From: Bacteroidota bacterium
GTDB taxonomy: Bacteria; Bacteroidota; Bacteroidia; 2-12-FULL-35-15
Assembly: GCA_025963725.1 (NCBI GenBank)
Contig: JAOQAE010000006.1
Coordinates: forward strand, 620,001-684,000
Direction of reading: 5' to 3'
Length of the DNA stretch: 64,000 bases
Under the pieces are notes generated by a model, which was not told where the DNA came from, did no database searches, and was given only the letters and a program-made list of their open reading frames with translations. Position 1 is the stretch's first letter, and every line of letters begins with the position of its first letter. Below are positions 44,104 to 51,529 of this stretch, piece by piece. The translations under genes and the position numbers were made by a program.

Positions 44104-44670
44104 ATGAGATCCATTTTCCATAAAACAATTTTCGCAGCAGCAGTTCTTTTCAGCACCTTCAACCATAGCTTCGCCGGGAACGGCAGCAAGGCCGACACAT
44201 CGCAGGCCAAACCCTGCCTGGAAGTGCTGGGCATTGCAATGGACGCCAACAACAAGCCGATCGACGGTGTAGAGGTGAGGTTGTACAGGGAGAACGATGA
44301 ACAGGAATGGACAGAGATCACAAACGTGATGCACCATGAACACAGCTTCATATTTAAGCTCGAAGCGAATGAATATTATACGATCGAGGTATCGAAGCCG
44401 GGCTTTGTAACACGCTCGGTTGGCATTTCAACTGCGATCCCGAAAGATGTATCCCTTGACCAGATCTTCCGCTACGAATTTGAAGTGGAGCTTTTCAAAG
44501 AGAAGAAGAACATGAACGATTATTACCTGGATTTCCCGGTTGCGTTGATCAGCTATGATGCCGAAAGGGATGTTTTCGACAACAACTACGCCTATACACG
44601 CCATATCAAAACAATGATCGTACAACCGGTGGATGAAGCCAGCACAAAGGCAATGAAGACTGCAAGATAG
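44104..44670 (+). CDS. Exported carboxypeptidase-regulatory-like domain protein
   Basis: 188 residues. Signal peptide MRSIFHKTIFAAAVLF, cleavage near SFAGN. A CarboxypepD_reg-like beta sandwich follows (GIAMDANNKPIDGVEVRLYR, FKLEANEYYTIEVSKPGFVTR). The remaining 70 residues are polar and unassigned (FEVELFKEKKNMNDYYLDFP). Last gene of the 42289-44670 run; a hairpin terminator at 44713-44755 follows. Probably periplasmic or outer-membrane associated; no enzymatic motif. Confidence 0.8.
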   Translation: MRSIFHKTIFAAAVLFSTFNHSFAGNGSKADTSQAKPCLEVLGIAMDANNKPIDGVEVRLYRENDEQEWTEITNVMHHEHSFIFKLEANEYYTIEVSKPGFVTRSVGISTAIPKDVSLDQIFRYEFEVELFKEKKNMNDYYLDFPVALISYDAERDVFDNNYAYTRHIKTMIVQPVDEASTKAMKTAR

Positions 44671-44712
44671 AGGCTTGTCGCCTGCCCTGCGCTCAGCGGC
44701 AAAAAAAAATGT

Positions 44713-44755
44713 GGAAGCCCGCCGGTTTTACCGGTGAGTTTCCTCATTTTTGCAT
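44713..44755 (+). terminator. Hairpin terminator after the 42289-44670 genes
   Basis: GGAAGCCCGCCGG and CCGGTGAGTTTCC pair with two G-U pairs and one mismatch around TTTTA; followed by TCATTTTTG. Confidence 0.55.
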
Positions 44756-44814
44756 TTACTGATAAATTAGAGTAATTTAGACAACCAAATTGTTACTTTT
44801 TGTATCAAAAAAAC

Positions 44815-45234
44815 ATGAAAACCAAAGCTCCCAAGTGTAAAAATAAAAGCATTATGCTCATTGATGATAATGACATCGATAACTTCATCAACGAAAAGCT
44901 GATCAAGGCATATTACTTTGCTGAGAACGTATACGTTCATACCAGCACCAAAAGCGCCCTTGAATTTTTAAAGAACATCGAGGTGACCCTCCAGGAAATT
45001 CCTGAAGATCTTATTCCTTCACATTTACTCCTCGACATCAATATGCCTATCCTCGACGGATTTCATTTCCTGGATGAGTTCGAGAAGTTTGCACCTGAAC
45101 TGAAGAAGAAGATCAAGATCATTATGCTGACCACTTCCCTCAATCCAATGGATATTGAAAAGAGCAAGAACTACAAGCATGTGGTGAAATTCCTGCACAA
45201 GCCACTTACCGAATCGGAGCTCGCACAGCTTTAA
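44815..45234 (+). CDS. Receiver-only response regulator
   Basis: 139 residues. REC domain with IMLIDDNDIDNF, phosphoacceptor D74 in LLLDINMPILDG, the threonine in IIMLTTSLNP and the lysine in VKFLHKPLT. Clear paralogue of the regulator at 48134 (both share IDNF near the start and FLHKPL near the end). The ATG at 44815 is used; a TTG at 44800 would add five residues. Convergent with the PAS-kinase gene, so it may serve as its phospho-acceptor. Confidence 0.9.
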   Translation: MKTKAPKCKNKSIMLIDDNDIDNFINEKLIKAYYFAENVYVHTSTKSALEFLKNIEVTLQEIPEDLIPSHLLLDINMPILDGFHFLDEFEKFAPELKKKIKIIMLTTSLNPMDIEKSKNYKHVVKFLHKPLTESELAQL

Positions 45235-45283
45235 TTCCGGAATAACTGCATTCAAAAATCCACTCAAATTATTCCAACGAAGC

Positions 45284-45365
45284 ATTTCCCTCCTCCCAGG
45301 AGGGGCTAGGGGTGGTCAAACGAATCTTCATACCACTCCAACCCTCCTAAGAGGAGGGAGCTGAT
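45284..45365. repeat. GC-rich palindromic dispersed repeat
   Basis: CCCTCCTCCCAGGAGGGG and CCCTCCTAAGAGGAGGG hairpins flank a GGGGTGGT...ACCACTCC inverted pair, between the convergent 44815 and 45434 genes. Similar in kind to the repeats at 7056 and 60265. Confidence 0.65.
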
Positions 45366-45433
45366 CCTGCGAGCGATCTTAGCACAGGATGACGAACCGC
45401 AAAAGCACTCTCCCGGAAATCCACGTCAAGACC

Positions 45434-47971
45434 TTACACCTTCAGGTTCGGCAGCGTGATGTAAATGGAAGTGCCTTCCGATTCCTTGCTTGCGAGGGAG
45501 ATCTTCCCGCCCATTTTTTCAACGGCTGTCTTTACAATGTAGAGCCCAAGGCCTGTGCCGGAGGAGATGGTTGCCGCCCTGTAAAACATATCGAATACCT
45601 TTTCCTGCGAGTGGCCTTCGATCCCGATCCCGTTATCAATGATGTTGATCACCGCCGACTGCTCACTGCATTCCACGATCACAGAAATGACGGATTCAAC
45701 TGAGCCGCTCACCCGGCGGTATTTTATGGCATTATCGATCAGGTTCTGCATTACGGAATACAGCAGCTTGTCATCGTTATAAAAAGGAACATCAGCATTG
45801 AATTTCTTACGGACCCTGATCTTATCAAAATTGGGATAATGACTGAGGGAATCCATAATATCGTCCGTCATCTTAGCGAAGTCGACCTTATTCACCATCA
45901 GCTTCCCCTGGGAAACATTGGTGATGCTCACGAGGTCGATCAGCAGCTTGTCCATTTTATTCACGCTCTTGCCGATCATGTCGAAATAATTGGCGAGGCC
46001 GGGATTGTTAACTTCCGCTTCGCCTTTGGCCAGGTGCACCAGCCCCATCAGTGAAACCAGTGGTGCGCGCAGGTCGTGCGTGGCTTTGTACATGAACGTA
46101 TTGAGCTCGTTCACCTTGTACCTCAGCTGCCTTTCAGCTTTTTTCCGTGATGTGATGTCCCTTGCAAAAACGGCAACCCCTTCCACCCGTGCATTGATAA
46201 GAATTGGATTAAAGGACACATCATAATAATGATCCTCCATTTTGTACATGAGCTTCATCTCCATCGAAAAGTATTCTCCGGAAAGCGCCCTGATATAATG
46301 CCTCTGCCACTCGTCAAGCGAATGGCTGTCGGAAAGCTCCAATACGTTCATGGAAATGGAAATGGAAGAGCCGTAAAATTTGGAAAGCATAGCGCTGCAG
46401 GAGGCATTAAAATCCATTACGCTGAGGTCCCTGTTCACCGACCAGATGGGATCGCTGGAATTTTGCAGGAGCGCCAGCAGCTTTGCCTTTGAATCGGAGA
46501 TCTCCTTCTGCGCAAGCTTATGCTGTGTAATATCGGTGCCTATTCCGCAGATAGCATACACCTGCGAGCGGTCATCGTAAAGCGGAAACTTGGTGAATGA
46601 ATAATCTTTCATCACATTATTTACCGCGAGCTGCATCTCAAACTCCACTCCTTTGTTGGCTGAAACGATCTCATGGTCCCTCTGCCTTTCCTTGTGAAGC
46701 ATTTCCACCGGCAGGATCTCCTCCATCCGTTTTCCTTTGCTGACTTCCTCTGTGCTGTCAACTAATGCGAAATGCTTTTCAAACTGCCTGTTCACAAGCA
46801 GGTACTCTCCGTTGAGGCTGCGGATAAAAATAATATTTTGCGTATTGTCGAGAATGCCCTGCAGCATTTGCTGGTGCTCTTTCAGGGCATGCTCCGTTTT
46901 CACCCTTCCGGAGATGTCGCGGGTACAGGCGATGATGCTTTCAAACCTGCCGGTGGCATCCTTTACCACATTGGCAATGGACTCCACCCAAAAATATTCG
47001 CCGCTTTTTTTCCGGAAGCGGAAATTAACAGCATTGGTATCCGGCTTCCCGGAAAGCAGGTTCCGGTGCGCCTGCTGCACACGCGGCAGGTCTTCGGGAT
47101 GAATGTAATCATAGCCCGTGCCGCCGATGAGCTCCTGCGGATCGTACCCCGACATGTTCCTGCATGATTCGGAAATATAGGTATAGCTGCCATCCCGCGC
47201 ATGCAAGGTGATCACATCCATGATGTTATCGGCAAGGAAGCGGTATTTCTGCGAGCTTTTGATGAGGGCCTCTGTGCGCAGGCGTACTTTGTTTTCCAGC
47301 GTTTCATTCATCCTGTGCAGCTCTGCCTTCACCCTTTTCCGCTCGGTAAGGTCTTTTTCGAAACAATAATATACAATGGAGAGCACCACCAGGATGGAGA
47401 GCACCAGCAGCACAAAGGAGCTGATGGTCCTGTTGGCCGCTTCAATATTATTTTCAAAAGCTTGAAGGGCCTGCGTACGCTGCTCATCTTCAATTTCCTG
47501 CAGCGAGGCCATGATCCTGTTCCCGTATTCGGCAACCTTTCCATTCAGCAGGATCGCAAGCGCCTGGCTGTCGCTGTACTTTTGCCTCGTGAGGATGATC
47601 TCGTCATTTACTTTCCGCAGCAGCCTGAAACAGGTGCTGAACTCCTCCTCCTGCCTGCCGTATGCCCCTGTGTTGAGCTGCTGTTTGATCACATCCAGCA
47701 GCTTCTCCACCCTGTTCATGGAATAGTTATAGGAAGTGTAGGGCTTCTCCGAACCCGATAAAATATATTCGCGGCAGGAGGCTGTTGCCTTCATCAGCTG
47801 TTGCTGCACTTCGTCAACCGACTTAAGGATGACCTGCATCTGGCGGTGCCTGTTATTTTCATTGATCAGCGAGCGCATTCCGAAAAAAGCATTCACTGAA
47901 AACAGGATGATGATGAGGAGCGACAAAATAAATCCGGCCGCGACCTTTGATTCGATGGATAATTTTTTCAT
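45434..47971 (-). CDS. Membrane sensor histidine kinase with three PAS domains
   Basis: 845 residues. TM1 at about 12-32 and TM2 at about 185-205 enclose a helical CHASE3-like periplasmic domain. A HAMP-like/coiled segment (ERKRVKAELHRMNETLENKV) leads to three PAS/PAC units: about 240-360 (FLADNIMDVITLHARDGSYT), 365-485 (ILDNTQNIIFIRSLNGEYLL) and 495-610 (NSSDPIWSVNRDLSVMDFNA). The HisKA phospho-site is THDLRAPLVSLMG (about H632), followed by HATPase boxes NLIDNAIKYR, IIDNGIGIEG and SGTGLGLYIVK. Start at the ATG 47971. Its -7 box is TATATTTG (minus, 47993-48000). Flanked by two receiver-only regulators, its likely partners. Confidence 0.93.
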   Translation of the reverse strand: MKKLSIESKVAAGFILSLLIIILFSVNAFFGMRSLINENNRHRQMQVILKSVDEVQQQLMKATASCREYILSGSEKPYTSYNYSMNRVEKLLDVIKQQLNTGAYGRQEEEFSTCFRLLRKVNDEIILTRQKYSDSQALAILLNGKVAEYGNRIMASLQEIEDEQRTQALQAFENNIEAANRTISSFVLLVLSILVVLSIVYYCFEKDLTERKRVKAELHRMNETLENKVRLRTEALIKSSQKYRFLADNIMDVITLHARDGSYTYISESCRNMSGYDPQELIGGTGYDYIHPEDLPRVQQAHRNLLSGKPDTNAVNFRFRKKSGEYFWVESIANVVKDATGRFESIIACTRDISGRVKTEHALKEHQQMLQGILDNTQNIIFIRSLNGEYLLVNRQFEKHFALVDSTEEVSKGKRMEEILPVEMLHKERQRDHEIVSANKGVEFEMQLAVNNVMKDYSFTKFPLYDDRSQVYAICGIGTDITQHKLAQKEISDSKAKLLALLQNSSDPIWSVNRDLSVMDFNASCSAMLSKFYGSSISISMNVLELSDSHSLDEWQRHYIRALSGEYFSMEMKLMYKMEDHYYDVSFNPILINARVEGVAVFARDITSRKKAERQLRYKVNELNTFMYKATHDLRAPLVSLMGLVHLAKGEAEVNNPGLANYFDMIGKSVNKMDKLLIDLVSITNVSQGKLMVNKVDFAKMTDDIMDSLSHYPNFDKIRVRKKFNADVPFYNDDKLLYSVMQNLIDNAIKYRRVSGSVESVISVIVECSEQSAVINIIDNGIGIEGHSQEKVFDMFYRAATISSGTGLGLYIVKTAVEKMGGKISLASKESEGTSIYITLPNLKV

Positions 47972-47992
47972 GGGTTCTGTTATTTGACGGAT

Positions 47993-48000
47993 CAAATATA
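47993..48000 (-). promoter_or_regulatory. -7 promoter box of the PAS-kinase gene
   Basis: TATATTTG on the minus strand, perfect TAnnTTTG, 21 bp before the ATG at 47971. The shared 26-bp element (48023-48048) lies directly upstream and could serve both directions. Confidence 0.5.
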
Positions 48001-48022
48001 GCAGCGTGCATTTTCACCGCAA

Positions 48023-48048
48023 TTACAAAATTCCGTAAAACCTTACAT
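48023..48048 (+). promoter_or_regulatory. Shared 26-bp upstream element, copy 2
   Basis: Begins TTACAAAATTCC and ends CCTTACAT; 49 bp precede the TATCTTTG box at 48098-48105. See copies at 42184-42209 and 50795-50820. Confidence 0.6.
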
Positions 48049-48097
48049 TGGAAACGAATTGCGGGAGGATGGCAAAAATATACAGCATAGGCGCCTG

Positions 48098-48105
48098 TAT
48101 CTTTG
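48098..48105 (+). promoter_or_regulatory. -7 promoter box of the 48134 regulator gene
   Basis: TATCTTTG, perfect TAnnTTTG, 28 bp before the ATG at 48134. Confidence 0.55.
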
Positions 48106-48133
48106 CGGCACACAAAACATAAAACTATTCAAC

Positions 48134-48583
48134 ATGACTCCTCTCAATATAAGAAACACACATCCATTGGTAATGCTTGTGGATGACAGCTCCATCGACA
48201 ATTTTGTAAACAAGAAGGTGATCAGCCGCTATGAATTTGCCACAACAGTGCTTGAATTCACAAAGGCAAGAGACGCGCTGAAATACCTGCTGCAGCTGAA
48301 TGCCGATACGGAAGCCACTATTCCCGCGGTGATGTTCCTCGACCTTGACATGCCGGAGATCAACGGGTTTGAATTCCTGGATGCATTTTCCCTGCTTTCG
48401 GAAAAGGTCAGGAGAAACATGAAGATCGTTATTCTCACCAGCTCCATTAATCCTGCCGATATGGAATTCTGCTCCAAAAACAAGTCGGTGCTTACCTTCC
48501 TGCACAAACCATTAATGAAAAATAATTTAGAATCAATTGATGCGATGTTGTCAGAAAAAAGCTTTAAATTAGTAAAGTATTAG
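48134..48583 (+). CDS. Receiver-only response regulator
   Basis: 149 residues. REC domain with LVMLVDDSSIDNF, phosphoacceptor D70 in VMFLDLDMPEING, the switch position in IVILTSSINP and lysine in LTFLHKPLM. Paralogue of the 44815 protein; the two flank the PAS kinase. Divergent from the kinase across a 162-bp region that holds the shared 26-bp element. Start at 48134; upstream codons cover the promoter. Confidence 0.9.
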   Translation: MTPLNIRNTHPLVMLVDDSSIDNFVNKKVISRYEFATTVLEFTKARDALKYLLQLNADTEATIPAVMFLDLDMPEINGFEFLDAFSLLSEKVRRNMKIVILTSSINPADMEFCSKNKSVLTFLHKPLMKNNLESIDAMLSEKSFKLVKY

Positions 48584-48610
48584 CCGGGGAATGCTCCGCT
48601 CCGTCCGAAA

Positions 48611-48630
48611 AAGGTAGTACTCACTACCTT
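48611..48630 (+). promoter_or_regulatory. Inverted repeat before the 48651 gene
   Basis: AAGGTAGT and ACTACCTT form a perfect 8-bp inverted repeat with a 4-bp centre between the 48134 stop and the 48651 start. It may be an operator or a weak terminator; the sequence alone does not decide. Confidence 0.45.
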
Positions 48631-48650
48631 ACAATTATTTGTCCGCATTT

Positions 48651-50081
48651 ATGAAGATAGAAAAGATCGTAGCCCAGCTAAATGAAAAGGATTATTCCAC
48701 ACTTTGTGAAAAATTCACCCAGAGTAAAGCCGATAAATACCTGATGCTTTTAAATCATTACCGGAACAATAAATCTTCCGACAGTGATATTCAAAAAGAG
48801 CTGGATATAAAGTCGGCGGCATTCTATACATTAAAGTCGAGGCTGTACGATAAGATCCAGGAATACCTTTATAAATCCACGCAGGACACACGGGTGGAGC
48901 TTCTGCAGAATGTTGCCAACATCGAGCACCTGATCTACAAGGCGCCGAAGGAAACTGCCATCGGGCTGATCCGCAAGATGGAAGCCGAGCTGCTGAAGAA
49001 TGACATGCCGAATGAGCTGATCATTGTATACAAAGCCCTGAAGAAGCTGCATGTGTACTCCCCGAAATATTACGATTACCAGCAGCTGTACAATAAATTT
49101 GTGGCCTACAACCTGGCGCAGGACAAAGCGGAAGAGGCATTATCCTCTTTCTGCAAAACGCTCACGATGCTGCACATTACACGCGACCCGAAATATTTCG
49201 ACATACTTGTACTGTATAAGCGGGAAATGCAGAACCTCTGCAGGATCCACCAGTCGCACCGCTTAACGGCACATAAGAACATACTCAACATTCATTTTGC
49301 CCTCTTCTGCCCTGTGCCCGAAGAGATGACAAACGATGCCACGATCGAGGATATGCTCCGCGAAACCTACGAGATCATTGATAACAACCCGGAGGACAGC
49401 ACGTATATCCATCTCGTGTACGCGATCCATTTTCTTTCTTTTGAATATTACAACCAGCTGAAGCTGTATAAGAACGCCGCCGTTTATTTTGAAAAGGTGG
49501 ACGACGACAACGGCTCGATCCTGCTGTACAATCACACCTGCTTCGCGCTGCATTTCCTTGTTTCAAAGATCCGCTGGCATTATGTGAACAAAACAACGGA
49601 GATGCTGAATGAAAAGGAAGAGCTGATCTATGAGCCGGGGCCGGACAACATCACCGAGCACATCATCTTCAAACAATACAAAGCCTTCGTATATTTTTAT
49701 AAGGGAAAGATAGCGGAAGCAACACAAACGCTGAACAAGCTGATCAACGATGTAAGCTTTAAGGACATCCTGCATGCCGAGATCGAAGTGAAGCTCTTCC
49801 AGGTATTTTTATTCCTGCTGTCGGAAAAATCGGACCAGGCCGAGATCACCCTGCGGAGCATCAGCAGGAAAATTGCCGATGAGGACAATGAGAGCAAATA
49901 TCATGTGGCACTGTTATATGTTAAGCTTTTCAAAACGGCGCTTGCCAACAAAACTGCCGGCAAGCTTGCTAAGCTCACCGAGACCTGGAAGCTTATTACC
50001 GTTAGCAACAACGGGCCCGACAGCATCCTTTCAAACCTTCATCTCAGCGACGAGCATCTGCTGAGGCTGTCAAAGCTCTGA
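48651..50081 (+). CDS. Helical-repeat protein with HTH-like N-terminus, unknown
   Basis: 476 residues, cytoplasmic. Residues about 30-72 (DSDIQKELDIKSAAFYTLKS) look like a helix-turn-helix: a short helix, a turn at ELDI, then a recognition-like helix. The rest is an alpha-solenoid of TPR-like helices (ENELIIVYKALKKL-type pairs, FYKGKIAEATQTLNKLIND). ATG at 48651; a TTG at 48639 is in frame. Its stop abuts the stop of the convergent outer-membrane gene. The arrangement resembles HTH-plus-solenoid regulators, and the signalling context fits, but the DNA-binding role is inference. Confidence 0.75.
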   Translation: MKIEKIVAQLNEKDYSTLCEKFTQSKADKYLMLLNHYRNNKSSDSDIQKELDIKSAAFYTLKSRLYDKIQEYLYKSTQDTRVELLQNVANIEHLIYKAPKETAIGLIRKMEAELLKNDMPNELIIVYKALKKLHVYSPKYYDYQQLYNKFVAYNLAQDKAEEALSSFCKTLTMLHITRDPKYFDILVLYKREMQNLCRIHQSHRLTAHKNILNIHFALFCPVPEEMTNDATIEDMLRETYEIIDNNPEDSTYIHLVYAIHFLSFEYYNQLKLYKNAAVYFEKVDDDNGSILLYNHTCFALHFLVSKIRWHYVNKTTEMLNEKEELIYEPGPDNITEHIIFKQYKAFVYFYKGKIAEATQTLNKLINDVSFKDILHAEIEVKLFQVFLFLLSEKSDQAEITLRSISRKIADEDNESKYHVALLYVKLFKTALANKTAGKLAKLTETWKLITVSNNGPDSILSNLHLSDEHLLRLSKL

Positions 50082-50720
50082 TCAGAAATCCGACCTGCCC
50101 TGCCTGCCAAATTGCCAGGAGAGGCCCGTACGCACGAGCAATCCGAGCCCTTTGCTGTTATAGAACAATCCTTCCGGCGAGTTAAAAACGCTGTATCCTC
50201 CCAATGCAACTCCATTGAACCATTTCAGGTTTTTGCCGAGCACAATGCGCACCCCAAAACCCGCATAGGCATCGAGGCTTTTCAGCCGCACCTGTGAAAG
50301 GTCGACTGACAGCTCGGAATTGCTCCGCTGCTCTTCCTCGCATACCGCTTTTCCAAGAGTAGCGCGGTGATAATACGTGAGGTTCGCAAATGAATACAGC
50401 TCCAGCCAGTCGATGTAACAACCGGCATTCCGGTCGAGCAACGTGTACTCGTAATTGAGCTGGAAGCCCGAGCTGCTGAAGCTGTGCTTCTGGAAAGCGA
50501 CGCCAAAGGCTATTGTGCTGTTTCCGCGTTTGTAAAACAGCGAGGGACATAAAATAGTACCGAAGCCATTTGCCGAAACACTTGCGGCGCCCCTGATACC
50601 CACATACGCCAGCGGGCGGTTACGCGCCTGCAGGCCGCTGCCGAGCAGGAAGAAAAGAAGAAGAGGAATAATAAGAAAAGATGATCTTTTAAGGGTTGAA
50701 ACAGGAGTAATGTTTTTCAT
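50082..50720 (-). CDS. Small outer-membrane beta-barrel-like protein
   Basis: 212 residues. Signal peptide (SSFLIIPLLLFFLLGSGLQA), then alternating strands typical of an eight-strand barrel (LAYVGIRGAASVSANGFG, STIAFGVAFQKHSF, LNYEYTLLD, AYAGFGVRIVLG), ending near GLSWQFG. Start at the ATG 50720. It lies downstream of the RprXY-like genes on the same strand but has its own promoter with the shared 26-bp element (50795-50820) and a near-consensus -7 box (TTTCTTTG, 50739-50746). Confidence 0.8.
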   Translation of the reverse strand: MKNITPVSTLKRSSFLIIPLLLFFLLGSGLQARNRPLAYVGIRGAASVSANGFGTILCPSLFYKRGNSTIAFGVAFQKHSFSSSGFQLNYEYTLLDRNAGCYIDWLELYSFANLTYYHRATLGKAVCEEEQRSNSELSVDLSQVRLKSLDAYAGFGVRIVLGKNLKWFNGVALGGYSVFNSPEGLFYNSKGLGLLVRTGLSWQFGRQGRSDF

Positions 50721-50794
50721 ATCGTTTTTTTTACGACACAAAGAAACACTTCCATTACGCCATTGCACTTACAATTGAAATGCGAACATCGCAC

Positions 50795-50820
50795 ATGTAA
50801 GATTTTGGCTGTTTTTACAA
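50795..50820 (-). promoter_or_regulatory. Shared 26-bp upstream element, copy 3
   Basis: Read on the minus strand it begins TTGTAAAAA and ends GCCAAAATCTTACAT; the last 15 bases equal those of copy 1. 48 bp separate it from TTTCTTTG (50739-50746) of the 50720 gene. Confidence 0.6.
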
Positions 50821-50824
50821 AAAA

Positions 50825-51526
50825 TTATTTTCCCATCAGCAACTTGAATCCTTTTCCATGCACATTGATGATCTCCACGGAAGGATCGTCCTTCAGGTAT
50901 TTGCGCAGCTTTGCAATGTATACATCCATGCTTCGCCCGTTAAAATAATTATCATCGTTCCAGATCGCCTTCAGTGCAAAGTTCCTGTCGAGAATATCAT
51001 TCGCATGCAGGCAGAGCAGTTTCAGCAGGTCGGCTTCCTTGGTGGTAAGCTTTTGCTGGCTGCCTTTAATATCAAGGGTCTGGTGCTGGTAATCAAATTT
51101 ATAGCTGCCGATCTTAAATTCGGCCTGGCTGTCGTTCGCGTTCACCTTGATCTCGGTGCGGCGAAGGATCGCCTTGATGCGCGCAAGCAGCTCTTCCATG
51201 CTGAAAGGCTTGGTGATGTAATCGTCGGCGCCCGCATTAAAGCCTTCGATCGTATCTTCCTTCATCGACTTGGCGGTAAGGAACACCACCGGCACATTGG
51301 CGTCGACCGCGCGGATCTCCTTTGCCAGCGTGTAGCCATCCTTCACAGGCATCATTACATCGAGGATACAGATGTTGAACTTTTCCTTTGAGAAAAGGTC
51401 GAAGCCCTGCTTGCCGTTCACAGCCAGCGAAGTGCTGTATCCTTTTGCCTCGAGGTATTCCCTTAAGAGCGTTCCCAGGTTGGCGTCGTCCTCTACCAAC
51501 AGGATCTTTAATTTTTCTGCCTGCAT
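50825..51526 (-). CDS. OmpR-family response regulator (RprY-like)
   Basis: 233 residues. REC domain with LLVEDDANLG, D56 in CILDVMMPVKDG, FLTAKS and ITKPFSMEELLARI. The winged-helix Trans_reg_C domain follows, with LTTKEADLLKLLCLHAND and RSMDVYIAKLRKYLKDDPSVEI. It binds DNA as a dimer on direct repeats. The start is 3 bp after the kinase stop, so the two form one operon with the kinase first. The TTAACA repeats at 53179-53218 are candidate binding sites. Confidence 0.93.
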   Translation of the reverse strand: MQAEKLKILLVEDDANLGTLLREYLEAKGYSTSLAVNGKQGFDLFSKEKFNICILDVMMPVKDGYTLAKEIRAVDANVPVVFLTAKSMKEDTIEGFNAGADDYITKPFSMEELLARIKAILRRTEIKVNANDSQAEFKIGSYKFDYQHQTLDIKGSQQKLTTKEADLLKLLCLHANDILDRNFALKAIWNDDNYFNGRSMDVYIAKLRKYLKDDPSVEIINVHGKGFKLLMGK

Positions 51527-51529
51527 ATT

